From NCBI GenBank assembly GCA_947630535.1, contig CANRHZ010000002.1, positions 55,523 to 119,522 of the forward strand: a DNA stretch of 64,000 nt. Reading direction: 5' to 3'. How positions within the stretch are numbered: position 1 is the stretch's first letter; every line of letters begins with the position of its first letter. The notes below the pieces were generated by a model. That model ran no database searches and was not told the origin of the DNA. It worked only from the letters and a program-made list of their open reading frames with translations. Both the position numbers and the translations under genes were made by a program. Of this stretch, positions 9,450 to 18,580 are shown piece after piece. Source of the DNA: Candidatus Gastranaerophilales bacterium (GTDB lineage Bacteria > Cyanobacteriota > Vampirovibrionia > Gastranaerophilales > Gastranaerophilaceae).

Positions 9450-9590
9450 TTCCTCATATTATTGTTTACGGTGTAACCGTTCAATTCTTTAATAATTGTA
9501 ACAAAATGTTAACAGATACATTAAAGACAGGCAATTATTTAATAAATATATACTTTATATATATAAGTAGAAAACAAGGGGCAGCAGAAA

Positions 9591-10016
9591 ATGTCAAACG
9601 GTAGTTATGTAATGCCATTAAATGTAGTCTTGCAAAAGACCTGTGTTGCAAATATGCTTGAGCTGCGTCTTATGAATATAAGCTCTGAAAGATGCCTAAA
9701 ACATGCCGAAGGTTGCGCAAAAACAAGCGAATTGGGCATGGATATGGCTAATGAAATTAAGCGTGTAAAAGAAGGTCTTGGCGATAACCCTTCCGCTGAG
9801 GATTATAAACAGAGTTTATATCAGGCCGAATCTATTGAAAACGAATATACTATGCAAATAGAGCAAATAAGAAACCAGATGGAAACCGCAGAAGAACACC
9901 TCGACAGAGAACAAGAAGTTGCGGAAACAAAGCTTGAAGAAACAAACGCAGAAATTGAAACCTGGAAAGAAGATGCTAATAAGAAAGCGGAATCTTGCGG
10001 ATATTTCGATAAATAA
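9591..10016 (+). CDS. Conserved-looking coiled-coil protein, function unknown
   Basis: A 141-residue protein with no signal peptide or membrane segment. The first 60 residues have several Cys (CVAN, RCLK, GCAK). Residues about 65-135 are a long acidic helix, very likely a coiled coil (for example NQMETAEEHLDREQEVAETK). The start follows AAGGGG. The architecture (Met-rich helical N-terminus, Glu/Gln-rich C-terminal coiled coil) resembles the protein at 26788-27330, and the two may be distant paralogues. Not assignable to a known family. Confidence 0.7.
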   Translation: MSNGSYVMPLNVVLQKTCVANMLELRLMNISSERCLKHAEGCAKTSELGMDMANEIKRVKEGLGDNPSAEDYKQSLYQAESIENEYTMQIEQIRNQMETAEEHLDREQEVAETKLEETNAEIETWKEDANKKAESCGYFDK

Positions 10017-10022
10017 TTTGAT

Positions 10023-10048
10023 AAAGCCTTATTTATATAAGGCTTTTT
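10023..10048 (+). terminator. Terminator, probably bidirectional, between convergent genes
   Basis: Stem AAAGCCTTAT / ATAAGGCTTT with T's on the plus side. It overlaps the last bases of accC on the other strand. Confidence 0.8.
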
Positions 10049-11414
10049 AGTTTTTTAATTCTTGTTTTGAAAAGTGCTTTTCTATAAAGCTCGTATTGAA
10101 GTTGCCGGAAATAAACACATCGTTATTTAAAATTGCCTTGTGAAAAGGAATTGTGGTTTTAATGCCGGTTATAATGTATTCATCCAAGGCTCTTAGAGCT
10201 CTTTTCCTTGCATCTTCTCTATCTACACCCCAGCATATCAACTTTCCGACCATTGAATCGTAATAGGGGGGGATTGTATAGCCTGTGTAAGCATGAGAAT
10301 CAATTCTGACTCCAAATCCGCCGGGGGCAATATATCCTTCAATTTTTCCCGCAAACGGCATGAAATCTCTTGAGGGGTCCTCGGCATTTATTCTGCATTC
10401 TATTGCATGCCCTCTTAAAACTATATCTTCCTGAGTAACGGATAATCTCTTTCCTGATGCAACCCTTATTTGTTCTTTTACAATATCCACTCCTGAAATC
10501 ATTTCAGAAACGCAATGTTCAACCTGAACCCTTGTGTTCATTTCCATAAAGTACCATTTTTTATTTTCAGGGTCGGATTCATCCAAAAGGAACTCTAAAG
10601 TGCCCGCCCCTTCGTAATGAATTGCCTTTGCCGCAGCTATGGCAGCTTCCCCCATTTTTTTTCTGATATCTTCGGTTATGGCAGGGCTTGGCGCTTCTTC
10701 AAGAAGTTTTTGGTGTCGTCTTTGAATTGAACAATCTCTCTCTCCAAGATGAACAACATTTCCGTAACTATCTGCAAGTATTTGGACTTCAATGTGCCTG
10801 GGGTTAATTAAATATTTTTCACAATATACTTCGGGGTTTGCAAAAGCATTTTGTGCTTCCTGACGACAAAGGTTATAGGCATCTTCAAGTTCTTCTTCAC
10901 TGTTAACAATTCTCATGCCTTTACCCCCGCCGCCTGCGGTTGCTTTAATTATGACGGGGTACCCCACTTCTTTTATAAATTCTCTTATTTCGTTAATATC
11001 GTTAATGAGTCCTGTTCCCGGGGTAACAGGCACTCCTGAATCTATCATTGTTTTTCTTGCGCTGGCTTTATCTCCCATAGCTCTCATAGCGGCAGCAGAC
11101 GGCCCGATGAATTTAATGTGGTGCTCATCACATATATCAACAAAATCCGCTCTCTCTGACATAAAGCCGTATCCCGGGTGAATTGCATTGGCACCCGATG
11201 TAAGAGCAACGCTTATAATTGCGGGTATACTCAAATAACTTTTGGAGCTCGGGTAGGGGCCTATGCAGTATGCTTCATCCGCAAGTGAAACATGTAAACT
11301 GTCGGCATCCGCCTGAGAATAAACCGCAACAGTTGCTATTCCAAGTTCTCTGCATGCTCTTATAATCCTTAGGGCTATTTCCCCTCTGTTTGCTATTAAT
11401 ACTTTTTCAATCAT
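10047..11414 (-). CDS. accC: Biotin carboxylase subunit of acetyl-CoA carboxylase
   Basis: Carboxylates the biotin on AccB using ATP and bicarbonate, the first half-reaction of malonyl-CoA formation. It opens with IEKVLIANRGEIALRIIRACRELG. The ATP-grasp glycine loop ATAGGGGKGMR, the ERDCSIQRRHQKLLEEAPS segment and the MNTRVQVEH catalytic motif are all intact, and 455 residues is the family length. It follows accB and efp on the same strand, separated from accB by a hairpin that may reduce its transcription. Confidence 0.96.
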   Translation of the reverse strand: MIEKVLIANRGEIALRIIRACRELGIATVAVYSQADADSLHVSLADEAYCIGPYPSSKSYLSIPAIISVALTSGANAIHPGYGFMSERADFVDICDEHHIKFIGPSAAAMRAMGDKASARKTMIDSGVPVTPGTGLINDINEIREFIKEVGYPVIIKATAGGGGKGMRIVNSEEELEDAYNLCRQEAQNAFANPEVYCEKYLINPRHIEVQILADSYGNVVHLGERDCSIQRRHQKLLEEAPSPAITEDIRKKMGEAAIAAAKAIHYEGAGTLEFLLDESDPENKKWYFMEMNTRVQVEHCVSEMISGVDIVKEQIRVASGKRLSVTQEDIVLRGHAIECRINAEDPSRDFMPFAGKIEGYIAPGGFGVRIDSHAYTGYTIPPYYDSMVGKLICWGVDREDARKRALRALDEYIITGIKTTIPFHKAILNNDVFISGNFNTSFIEKHFSKQELKN

Positions 11415-11448
11415 AAAATCATTATCCTAAAAAGATGATAGCTAAAAT

Positions 11449-11478
11449 AAAAGCATAAGGATTTACCTTATGCTTTTT
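11449..11478 (-). terminator. Intercistronic hairpin/terminator between accB and accC
   Basis: The stem GCATAAGG / CCTTATGC (11453-11473) is followed on the minus strand by T-rich sequence directly after the accB stop. It lies inside an otherwise collinear efp-accB-accC cluster, so partial termination is likely. Confidence 0.65.
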
Positions 11479-11926
11479 ATTCAACATACATTAAAACCTG
11501 ACCGTATTCAACGGATTGACCGTCCTCAACGCAGATTTGTGTAATTTTACCCGAAACTTCAGATTCAATCTCGTTCATTAATTTCATGGCTTCAACTATG
11601 CACACAACCTGACCTGCTGCAACCGTATCACCCACTTTAACAAAGGGTTTTGCCCCGGGGCTTGGTGCGGCATAAAATGCCCCGACCATAGGAGAAGTAA
11701 TGGCCGTTCCTTTATGCTCAACGGCAGGAGCAGCCTGTAAAGCGGCAGGAGCTTTATTTTCCTGAGGTGCTATGTTGCTTGCTACAACAGGTGATGAAAT
11801 AACGGAACCCGATAAGCCTCTTTTTATTATAATTGCTTTATCTCCGTCCTCCACGGTAATTTCCGTTAATTGCTTTTCATCGGCTAAATTTGCCAATTTC
11901 TCAATATATTCTATTTCAAAATTCAT
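11477..11926 (-). CDS. accB: Biotin carboxyl carrier protein of acetyl-CoA carboxylase
   Basis: Carries the carboxylated biotin between AccC and AccAD. The biotinyl domain is at the C-terminus with [13 protein letters not shown] (acceptor Lys115). An Ala/Pro-rich linker (about 44-75) joins it to the N-terminal helix region, and [16 protein letters not shown] starts the lipoyl/biotinyl fold. 149 residues is typical. It starts 4 nt after efp on the minus strand; efp-accB adjacency is common in Cyanobacteria and Firmicutes. Confidence 0.95.
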   Translation of the reverse strand: MNFEIEYIEKLANLADEKQLTEITVEDGDKAIIIKRGLSGSVISSPVVASNIAPQENKAPAALQAAPAVEHKGTAITSPMVGAFYAAPSPGAKPFVKVGDTVAAGQVVCIVEAMKLMNEIESEVSGKITQICVEDGQSVEYGQVLMYVE

Positions 11927-11930
11927 AAAT

Positions 11931-12488
11931 TTATACCCTATCTAAGTATTCGTTTGTTCTTGTGTCTATTCTTAATTTGTCCCCGATTTGAATAAAGAAA
12001 GGAACATTGACAATTGCCCCTCCTTCCAGTGTTGCAGGTTTTGAACCGCCTTGAGCCGTGTTCCCTTTTTCCGCAGGAGGAGTATCAATAACTTCCAATT
12101 CAACGAAGTTGGGTAAATCAATACCGATAATTTTTCCGTTATGCATAAGAACCTGTACGTTCATATTTTCTTTCAAATATTTAACGCCATCCCCTATTGC
12201 ATCTTGTGATACGGGCAACTGTTCGTATGATTCTAAATCCATCATAACGTAGTCATTGCCTTCTTTATATAAATATTGCATTTCACGTCTGTCCAAGATA
12301 GCCTTAGGAACTTTTTCACCGGCCCTGAATGTTCTTTCAACAACTTGTCCGGTTTCTACATTTTTTAATTTTGAACGAACAAAAGCAGCGCCCTTGCCGG
12401 GTTTTACATGTAAGAATTCAACAACTGACCACAGTCCGTTATCAAGTTCTAACGTGAGACCTGTTTTTAAATCGTTTACTGAAATCAT
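11931..12488 (-). CDS. efp: Translation elongation factor P
   Basis: Relieves ribosome stalling at polyproline. The KOW-like N-terminal domain has [16 protein letters not shown] with Lys32 at the loop tip (PGKG), the position modified in some lineages. The OB domains follow, ending [17 protein letters not shown]. 185 residues is the normal length. First gene of the efp-accB-accC cluster. Its target class is relevant here, because the two prepilin genes encode proline runs from C tracts. Confidence 0.95.
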   Translation of the reverse strand: MISVNDLKTGLTLELDNGLWSVVEFLHVKPGKGAAFVRSKLKNVETGQVVERTFRAGEKVPKAILDRREMQYLYKEGNDYVMMDLESYEQLPVSQDAIGDGVKYLKENMNVQVLMHNGKIIGIDLPNFVELEVIDTPPAEKGNTAQGGSKPATLEGGAIVNVPFFIQIGDKLRIDTRTNEYLDRV

Positions 12489-12501
12489 AATTAAACCTTT
12501 T

Positions 12502-13269
12502 TTAAACTACTCCACTAGAGTTTATCACAAAAAGTGGATTTTTGACATAAATATTTTCATCATTTTTCAATTTCTGTAACAATTTGTCGGGCGGATTATC
12601 CATCTTTGAAAGGATTATGGCCGTTTTTTCTCTTATGGTATAGTCTATAAAATTTGCGGTTTTTGTTAAAATCGTATCTAAATTTTCTATTTTATTTATA
12701 TCTAAAACACTAATACAACTTAAAAGCCAAAAAAGGTTAAATGTAAGCTTATTTTTTGCATGGTTTTTTGTGCTTTTTGATTGATTTTCTATAAATTTTG
12801 AACCTTCTTTTAAAAATTTTGAAAGTCCTTCAATAACTTCTTTTGTTTTATTAATAACATAGGGGGTTATTTTTTCTTTTAAATCTTTATTTTTATCTAT
12901 AAAAGAAATTATATTCCTGCATACGTTGGGGTTAATATCGCTTATGCCGTCTAAAATTGTTAAAAGAGAACTTTTATCCGTATAAAAACTTGAAACACCT
13001 TCAAGCTCAAAAAGCATATATGAAGCAGCTTCTCTTATTCTGCCGTCTTTGCCCGTCAGATGTTTCAGCAAAAGTTTAGCTTCAAATTCGTTTTCTATAC
13101 TTTTTAGATTAATTATTGCAACTGGTTTTATAATGTCGTCATTTTCTGATAAAATACGCATTATCTCATCTTTTGAATAATCCTTAAGGCTAATATCGTA
13201 TGCTTGTTTCAATGCATCATTATATAAGTCTTTTTGGATATTTTCTGAAAAATTATTATACTTACTCAT
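12502..13269 (-). CDS. HEAT-like helical repeat protein, function unknown
   Basis: I start at ATG 13269 ([10 protein letters not shown]), giving 255 residues. The upstream in-frame extension to 13449 is hydrophobic and overlaps a well-supported small gene on the other strand. The body is all-helical with HEAT-like pairs, for example [21 protein letters not shown] and [24 protein letters not shown]. No catalytic motif is recognised. There is no SD, but TATAAT sits 7 nt before the ATG, so the mRNA may be leaderless. It ends 13 nt before efp. Confidence 0.65.
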   Translation of the reverse strand: MSKYNNFSENIQKDLYNDALKQAYDISLKDYSKDEIMRILSENDDIIKPVAIINLKSIENEFEAKLLLKHLTGKDGRIREAASYMLFELEGVSSFYTDKSSLLTILDGISDINPNVCRNIISFIDKNKDLKEKITPYVINKTKEVIEGLSKFLKEGSKFIENQSKSTKNHAKNKLTFNLFWLLSCISVLDINKIENLDTILTKTANFIDYTIREKTAIILSKMDNPPDKLLQKLKNDENIYVKNPLFVINSSGVV

Positions 13270-13276
13270 ATAATAA

Positions 13277-13307
13277 ATTATAACCAAAACCTCTAATTTG
13301 TTATCAA
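13277..13307 (-). promoter_or_regulatory. Promoter of the HEAT-like gene, apparently leaderless
   Basis: On the minus strand TTGATA and TATAAT (13282-13277) are separated by 19 bp, a little long. The predicted start coincides with the ATG at 13269. Confidence 0.45.
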
Positions 13308-13357
13308 ATTTATAGTTTAAAATAATTATGAATACAAAAAAATAAGGAAAAACATTT

Positions 13358-13528
13358 ATGAAAGCATTAATGAATTTTTTGGCCGAATTCTTTACGGGCA
13401 GTGAAAAAAACTCATATATCGGATTATCCGGCATTAAAAATGCAAACAACCCTATTCAAAATATTAAAAAAGAAACTAAAGACGTAGAAAAAACTGCTCT
13501 AACAGGACTTTTAAAAAGAGCAAGCTGA
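13358..13528 (+). CDS. Small protein of 56 residues, function unknown
   Basis: A short ORF with a good RBS (AAGGA, 9 nt before ATG). It starts with an amphipathic segment MKALMNFLAEFFTG and has a Lys-rich C-terminus. Its end overlaps the tail of the convergent PAP2-like gene by 18 nt. It is divergent from the HEAT-like gene. No family recognised; support is the RBS and clean frame only. Confidence 0.5.
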   Translation: MKALMNFLAEFFTGSEKNSYIGLSGIKNANNPIQNIKKETKDVEKTALTGLLKRAS

Positions 13529-14014
13529 TAGAGTATTAATAAAGAACTCAGGATTCCAAATTTGGGGTAATTCATAGTGGACAAAAATAGAAATTACAAT
13601 TCCAAGAAGCATCCCCATTAAAACTTCTAAGGGAGTATGTCCCAAGAGTTCTTTTAAAACTTCATAGGGTTTTGTTTGTTCGGAATTGTGCATATTCCAC
13701 TCCCCTATTAATCTGTTTAGGGTTGCGGCGGTTTTTCCCGCTGCTCTTCTTAAGCCCTGAGCATCTTGAATAACAACCAGTGAAAATCCCAAAGAAATTG
13801 CAAATGCAATTGAATTAAACCCTTCAATGAGCCCGACACTTGTAGTCAAGGCAACAACTCCTGCCGAATGGGAACTTGGCATACCGCCCGTTGTGGTAAA
13901 AATTTTAAAGTTTATTTTTTTATGGCATACAATAAAAATCAATACTTTCAGAATTTGAGCCAAACAAGCGGATAATAAACCCGCAAATATCGCTTCAACT
14001 CCGGTATTGTACAT
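13511..14014 (-). CDS. Divergent PAP2-family membrane protein (YuiD-like)
   Basis: A 167-residue integral membrane protein of the divergent PAP2/DUF212 type. The family signature GGMPSSHSAGVVALTTSVG is at about residues 43-61, and RRAAGKTAATLN and LLGHTPLEVLMGMLLGI follow. The motifs recall acid phosphatases of the PAP2 superfamily, but the biochemical activity of this branch is not established. It lies 17 nt after the prenyl synthase gene on the same strand, so a role with isoprenoid phosphates is conceivable. Confidence 0.85.
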   Translation of the reverse strand: MYNTGVEAIFAGLLSACLAQILKVLIFIVCHKKINFKIFTTTGGMPSSHSAGVVALTTSVGLIEGFNSIAFAISLGFSLVVIQDAQGLRRAAGKTAATLNRLIGEWNMHNSEQTKPYEVLKELLGHTPLEVLMGMLLGIVISIFVHYELPQIWNPEFFINTLSACSF

Positions 14015-14031
14015 ATTCTTATTCCCCCGTA

Positions 14032-14931
14032 TTAAAATATTTTAGCAGTTATTGAGTCAACAATGTTTTTAAACACTTCTGATTTAACATCTTCTTTAGA
14101 GAGTATATCATAAATCAGTCGAATTTGTCTTTTTAATTTTTGTTTTGCTCCGTCAAGCCCGTATTTGTTAACATAGGTGAGCTTGTTTTCTTGTTCGTCT
14201 TTTCCTGCGGTTTTTCCAAGTTCTTTAGTTGTGGAGATAACATCTAAAATATCGTCTGCCATCTGAAAAGCAATCCCAAAGCTTTGAGCAAATTTTTTAA
14301 GAGCATCAATTTTTTTATTGTCTGCCCCCCCTAAGATTGCGCCTATTGCGCATGATGCCATAAATAATGCCGAGGTCTTATAGTTTTGAATGTAATTTAA
14401 ATATTCTTCATTTTCTCTCAAATTCAAACTTGAATTTTCAGCTTCAAGGTCAGCGGTTTGTCCGCCCACAATTCCGTATATGCCGGCAGAAATTAAATAT
14501 TCTCTCAGTGCCTTTAAAATTCTATCCGGGGGTATATTTTTTGAAGTTTTATCAATTATAATTTGTGCTCCAAGACTTATAAGGGCATCTCCCGCAAGTA
14601 TTGCAAAAGATTCGCCATACACTTTATGACAGGATGGTTTTCCTCTCCTTAAATCGTCGTTATCCATTGAAGGAAGGTCATCATGGATTAAACTTTGACT
14701 ATGAAGCATTTCAAGGGCACAGGCGGAAGGAATTGCCACAAAATAATCATCGGAAAATATTCTGCACGATTCAAGACATAAAACTCCTCTTAATCTTTTG
14801 CCTTTAAGACATGTGGTATATTTCATTGCCTCCGTTGTTTTTTTTGAATATAGGTGTTCTTTGTTGTTTAAAATCTCCTCAAAATAGCTTAACAAAGTTT
14901 CGTCAATAATCTTTTTGTACCCTTTAATCAT
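14032..14931 (-). CDS. ispA: Farnesyl/geranylgeranyl diphosphate synthase
   Basis: Condenses isopentenyl diphosphate with allylic diphosphates to make the C15/C20 precursors of quinones and undecaprenyl phosphate. The first aspartate-rich motif is LIHDDLPSMDNDDLRRG and the second is FQMADDILDV; the GKRLRGVLCLE substrate-binding segment is present. 299 residues fits the short-chain trans-prenyl synthase family. The start overlaps rsgA by 8 nt. Exact product chain length cannot be read by eye. Confidence 0.9.
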   Translation of the reverse strand: MIKGYKKIIDETLLSYFEEILNNKEHLYSKKTTEAMKYTTCLKGKRLRGVLCLESCRIFSDDYFVAIPSACALEMLHSQSLIHDDLPSMDNDDLRRGKPSCHKVYGESFAILAGDALISLGAQIIIDKTSKNIPPDRILKALREYLISAGIYGIVGGQTADLEAENSSLNLRENEEYLNYIQNYKTSALFMASCAIGAILGGADNKKIDALKKFAQSFGIAFQMADDILDVISTTKELGKTAGKDEQENKLTYVNKYGLDGAKQKLKRQIRLIYDILSKEDVKSEVFKNIVDSITAKIF

Positions 14932-15949
14932 GATTTTCTCTTTCTATATCAAAACGGATATTTTTTGTTGTTTGGTTAGTCTTTTTTCTTGAATCGGCCT
15001 TTTTTTTGCTTGAAATTTTCGTAAAAGTTTTTTTCATATTGTTTTTTGTGGTTGTTTCTTCTTTTTGACTTTCGTATAAAGTTTTTTGCTTGAATTCGTG
15101 TGCCTCTTTTAAAAAGTCAAGATAACTTTCATATCTTGAAGGATGAATTTTGTCCAAATTTTTTATTACGTTACAATTTTTATCATCTTTTGTATGCAGA
15201 CAATCTTTATATTTGCATTCTTTTTTTAAATCTTTTATTTCATCGAATAGCTCAGATAAGTCTTTTGGGAGAATAAAATTAAAAACGAGCCTTGAAAAAC
15301 CGGGGGTATCAATAATTTTAATGTCGTCAAACTCAATTATTTCAGAGTGTCTTGTTGTGTGGGTTCCTCTTTTATTTTTTTCGCTGACATCTCCCGTTTT
15401 TATATTTTTTTTGCTAAGCGCACTTAAAATTGAACTTTTGCCCACCCCCGAAAGCCCGCAAAACGCTATGGTTTTATTTTTTATATAGCTTTTAAATTCA
15501 CTAAGGCCACTTAGAGAGATGGCGGATGTAAAAAATATTTTGTATCTGAGCGGTTTATAGATACTTTCTATTTCTTTTTTGTATCGAATAAATTCTTTTT
15601 CATCCGTTAAATCGTCTTTATTGAAACAGAGTATTGCAGGAATTTTGTAATGTTTAAGAAATATTAAATAGCGATTAAGTTGTCTGTAGTCAACTTTTGG
15701 CTCCAAAAGCGAAGATACGACAACAACCATATCCAGATTTGAAACGGAAGGTCTTTCAAGAGTGTTTTTTCTTGGCAAAAGTTTGCATATGGCATTTTTA
15801 TTTTCAATTGAAACAAAGTCCCCGACTTTTATTTTTAACTTTTGTTTTTTTAATACTTCCCTTAGTTTGCACTCTATTATTGTGTTTTCGCCATTTTCAG
15901 GTTTAACGTAATAAAAATCAGAATGAATTTTGTAAACTGTTCCTTTCAT
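14924..15949 (-). CDS. rsgA: Ribosome small subunit-dependent GTPase A
   Basis: Circularly permuted GTPase in late 30S maturation. An N-terminal OB fold is followed by G4 (CFNKDD), then G1 (FCGLSGVGKSS), a switch region (KRGTHTTRHSE) and G3 (IDTPGFS), in the order diagnostic of the family. A zinc knuckle (CKYKDCLHTKDDKNC) and helical domain follow. The last 45 residues are a Lys/Thr-rich extension. 341 residues is slightly long for that reason. It leads the rsgA-ispA-PAP2 operon. Confidence 0.93.
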   Translation of the reverse strand: MKGTVYKIHSDFYYVKPENGENTIIECKLREVLKKQKLKIKVGDFVSIENKNAICKLLPRKNTLERPSVSNLDMVVVVSSLLEPKVDYRQLNRYLIFLKHYKIPAILCFNKDDLTDEKEFIRYKKEIESIYKPLRYKIFFTSAISLSGLSEFKSYIKNKTIAFCGLSGVGKSSILSALSKKNIKTGDVSEKNKRGTHTTRHSEIIEFDDIKIIDTPGFSRLVFNFILPKDLSELFDEIKDLKKECKYKDCLHTKDDKNCNVIKNLDKIHPSRYESYLDFLKEAHEFKQKTLYESQKEETTTKNNMKKTFTKISSKKKADSRKKTNQTTKNIRFDIERENHD

Positions 15950-16081
15950 ACCATTTATATTAGCAAAACATTAGGGTTTTTGTCTATTAAAAAAAACCTG
16001 TTTTTGCGCTTTTTAAACTTGTCCTATCTTAATTGTTATAATATAATGTAAAAAAAGGATGATATTTAAGGGAAACACTAT

Positions 16082-16966
16082 ATGACACTGACCGATTGGT
16101 TCAATAAAAGAAAACAGGAGCAAAAACAGGCTTTAAGAGAAAATGAAGTAAATATTGATGATTCGGTAGGAAAACTCTGGAGTCTTTGTTATAACTGCAA
16201 TTCCCAGCTTCCAAAAAAGGACCTTGAAAATAACAACATGGTCTGCCCCGTTTGTGATTACCACTTTAGAATCGGTGCAAGAGAGAGAATTAAGCTCGTT
16301 GCGGACGAGGGAACATTTGAAGAATATTTTGCAAACATAAAAGGGGTTGACCCACTTGAATTTGTTGATACAAAACCGTATTACAAAAGACAGGAAGAAG
16401 CAAAAAACAAAACCGGACTTGATGAAGCCGTTATAACGGGAGTTGGCGAAATTGACGGGCAAAAAGTTGCCCTTGCGGTTATGGATTTTGAATATATGGG
16501 CGGTTCAATGGGATCTGTTGTTGGCGAAAAAGTTACAAGAATTATGGAAGTTGCCCTTCAAAAGCAAATTCCCATGATTGCATTTACCGCATCCGGCGGG
16601 GCAAGAATGCAAGAATCAGCCTTAAGCCTTATGCAGATGGCAAAAACAAGCTGCGCCGTTGCAAGGTTAAATGAAGCAAAACTCCTTTATATAACCGTTT
16701 TATGTGAACCCACATTCGGCGGAGTTACGGCAAGTTTTGGTACTCTCGGGGATATTATGATAGCCGAAAAGGGTGCAAGAATTGGTTTTGCGGGAAGAAG
16801 GGTTATAGAACAAACAATCAAACAAAAATTGCCTCCCGATTTTCAGACGGCCGAGTATTTATTAAAATACGGTCAGATTGACCTTATTGTAGAAAGAAAA
16901 GAAATGAAAGAAAAGCTTTCCAAACTAATTTCAATGCATTCACAGAACAGAGAAAGAAACCTATGA
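16082..16966 (+). CDS. accD: Acetyl-CoA carboxylase carboxyltransferase beta subunit
   Basis: With AccA transfers the carboxyl group from biotin to acetyl-CoA. The N-terminal four-cysteine zinc ribbon (CYNCNSQ and CPVCDYHF) and the crotonase-like core with ASGGARMQESALSLMQMAK and EPTFGGVTASFG are intact. 294 residues is typical. RBS AAGGGA. Its stop overlaps accA in an ATGA, giving coupled equimolar synthesis. Confidence 0.96.
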   Translation: MTLTDWFNKRKQEQKQALRENEVNIDDSVGKLWSLCYNCNSQLPKKDLENNNMVCPVCDYHFRIGARERIKLVADEGTFEEYFANIKGVDPLEFVDTKPYYKRQEEAKNKTGLDEAVITGVGEIDGQKVALAVMDFEYMGGSMGSVVGEKVTRIMEVALQKQIPMIAFTASGGARMQESALSLMQMAKTSCAVARLNEAKLLYITVLCEPTFGGVTASFGTLGDIMIAEKGARIGFAGRRVIEQTIKQKLPPDFQTAEYLLKYGQIDLIVERKEMKEKLSKLISMHSQNRERNL

Positions 16967-17934
16967 TAGAAACCGATAAAAAAGTACAAATACTGGATTT
17001 TGAAAAACCTATTTATATAATGCAGGAAAAAATTGAGGAATTAAAGAAGATTAGCATGGATACAAAAATGGATTATAATTCTGAAATTGAAACTCTTGAA
17101 AAACAAACTCAAGAGTATAAAAAAGAACTCTATGATAACCTTGAACCATATCAGAAACTCCAAATTGCAAGACACCCTTCCCGCCCCAACTTTCACGATT
17201 ACGTTAATTTTATGACGGAAGATTTTATTGAACTTCACGGGGACAGAGAAGGAACCGACGACAGAGCGATTGAAGGGGGTGTGGCAAGGATTGGCGGAAT
17301 GCCCGTTATGCTAATCGGTACAGTTAAAGGTAAGACAACAAAAGAAAATTTGGAATGCAACTTTGGCATGCCGCAACCGCAAGGGTACAGAAAAGCCCTT
17401 AGGCTTTTTGAACACGCATCAAGATTTAATCTTCCCATAATCACCCTTGTTGACACCATGGGTGCATATCCCGGTATCAAAGCGGAAGAAACCGGACAAG
17501 GAATTGCAATTGCGGTCAATTTAAAACAGATGGCAAAATTGGATGTTCCCGTTATTTCGGTTATAACGGGTGAAGGATGTTCGGGCGGTGCTCTCGGGCT
17601 TGCCGTTTCAAATAAAGTTATGATTTTAGAACATGCCTACTATACGGTAATATCTCCCGAAGGTTGTGCTTCAATTCTTTGGAGAGATGCTGCAGAAGCT
17701 AAAACTGCCGCAAATGCTCTAAAAATAACGGCAAACGATCTTTTAAAATATAACATAGTGGATGAAGTCATTAAAGAACCCGTAGGCGGGGCTCATTACG
17801 ACCCTGAACTTATGGCATCCACACTTAAAGAAGCACTTCTAAAAGCATTGGAAGAATTTAAAGGTAAAACTCCTGATGAATTAAAGGCTCACCGATACAA
17901 TAAATTCCGTGCTCTCGGTGTTTTTGCTCAATAA
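16963..17934 (+). CDS. accA: Acetyl-CoA carboxylase carboxyltransferase alpha subunit
   Basis: Partner of AccD. It has an N-terminal helical segment, then ARHPSRPNFHDYVNFM, EGGVARIGGMPVMLIG, TLVDTMGAYPGIKAEETGQG and GEGCSGGALGLAVSNKV, all carboxyltransferase-alpha hallmarks. 323 residues. accD-accA adjacency supplies the second half of the enzyme whose biotin subunits are at 10-12 kb. Confidence 0.96.
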   Translation: MIETDKKVQILDFEKPIYIMQEKIEELKKISMDTKMDYNSEIETLEKQTQEYKKELYDNLEPYQKLQIARHPSRPNFHDYVNFMTEDFIELHGDREGTDDRAIEGGVARIGGMPVMLIGTVKGKTTKENLECNFGMPQPQGYRKALRLFEHASRFNLPIITLVDTMGAYPGIKAEETGQGIAIAVNLKQMAKLDVPVISVITGEGCSGGALGLAVSNKVMILEHAYYTVISPEGCASILWRDAAEAKTAANALKITANDLLKYNIVDEVIKEPVGGAHYDPELMASTLKEALLKALEEFKGKTPDELKAHRYNKFRALGVFAQ

Positions 17935-17951
17935 CATAAAGGATATTAATA

Positions 17952-18560
17952 ATGGGTATTACTTTGGATGATGTAAAAAATTTAAAAATAGTTCCTAAAA
18001 ATTATACAAGTGCTACCGTGTTTGAAATCAATGAAATAAAAGACGGCAAAATTAAAATAAACCTTCCAAAAGTAAAAGAAAATGAACTTAAAGACTATCA
18101 AAAAAATTCCTTAATTGAAGCGTTTGGAATTGCAAAACACGGGCTTATTTATTTTACGTCGGAAATTTTAAATCAAAAAGATAAAGAGCTTGAAATCAAA
18201 TATCCTAATACCATTAAAGAAATTCAAAGGAGAAAATATTCAAGAGTTCCGTTTGACGGCAATCTGAAAATTAAAGTCGACAAAAAAATTAAAATTAAAA
18301 CTGATGATATCTCAGCAGGCGGCATAAAATTTTATTCGGATACTCCTTTTATGGTAGGCAAGGAATACGAAGTTAAGATAGAATTAGTTAATAACCTTGT
18401 TGTTGAATGTACAATACAACCAATCAGGGTTGAAGAAACAGATGAAGAAGAAATTTCTTATTCAATTTCGGCAAAATATAAGAAAATAAGGAGCATAGAC
18501 AGAATTGCTCTTATGCAGTATTCACTAAGGTATATTTCAGAATTAGAAAACAAGGGATAA
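17952..18560 (+). CDS. PilZ-domain protein (YcgR-like), c-di-GMP effector
   Basis: A 202-residue protein. The N-terminal half resembles the YcgR N-terminal beta-barrel. The C-terminal PilZ domain carries both c-di-GMP-binding motifs, RRKYSR (about 94-99) and DISAGG (about 118-123). No DNA-binding or catalytic domain is present, so it probably changes partner interactions on binding c-di-GMP, in motility or pilus control. It sits 17 nt after accA and 20 nt before a histidine kinase whose partner is an HD-GYP protein, which points to a c-di-GMP module. Confidence 0.82.
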   Translation: MGITLDDVKNLKIVPKNYTSATVFEINEIKDGKIKINLPKVKENELKDYQKNSLIEAFGIAKHGLIYFTSEILNQKDKELEIKYPNTIKEIQRRKYSRVPFDGNLKIKVDKKIKIKTDDISAGGIKFYSDTPFMVGKEYEVKIELVNNLVVECTIQPIRVEETDEEEISYSISAKYKKIRSIDRIALMQYSLRYISELENKG

Positions 18561-18580
18561 AATCTAATCGGAGTTGGCTT

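Noticed and set aside
13270..13449. N-terminal extension of the HEAT-like protein
   Set aside because: It overlaps a small gene with an RBS on the other strand and would add a hydrophobic leader; a promoter fits the internal ATG.
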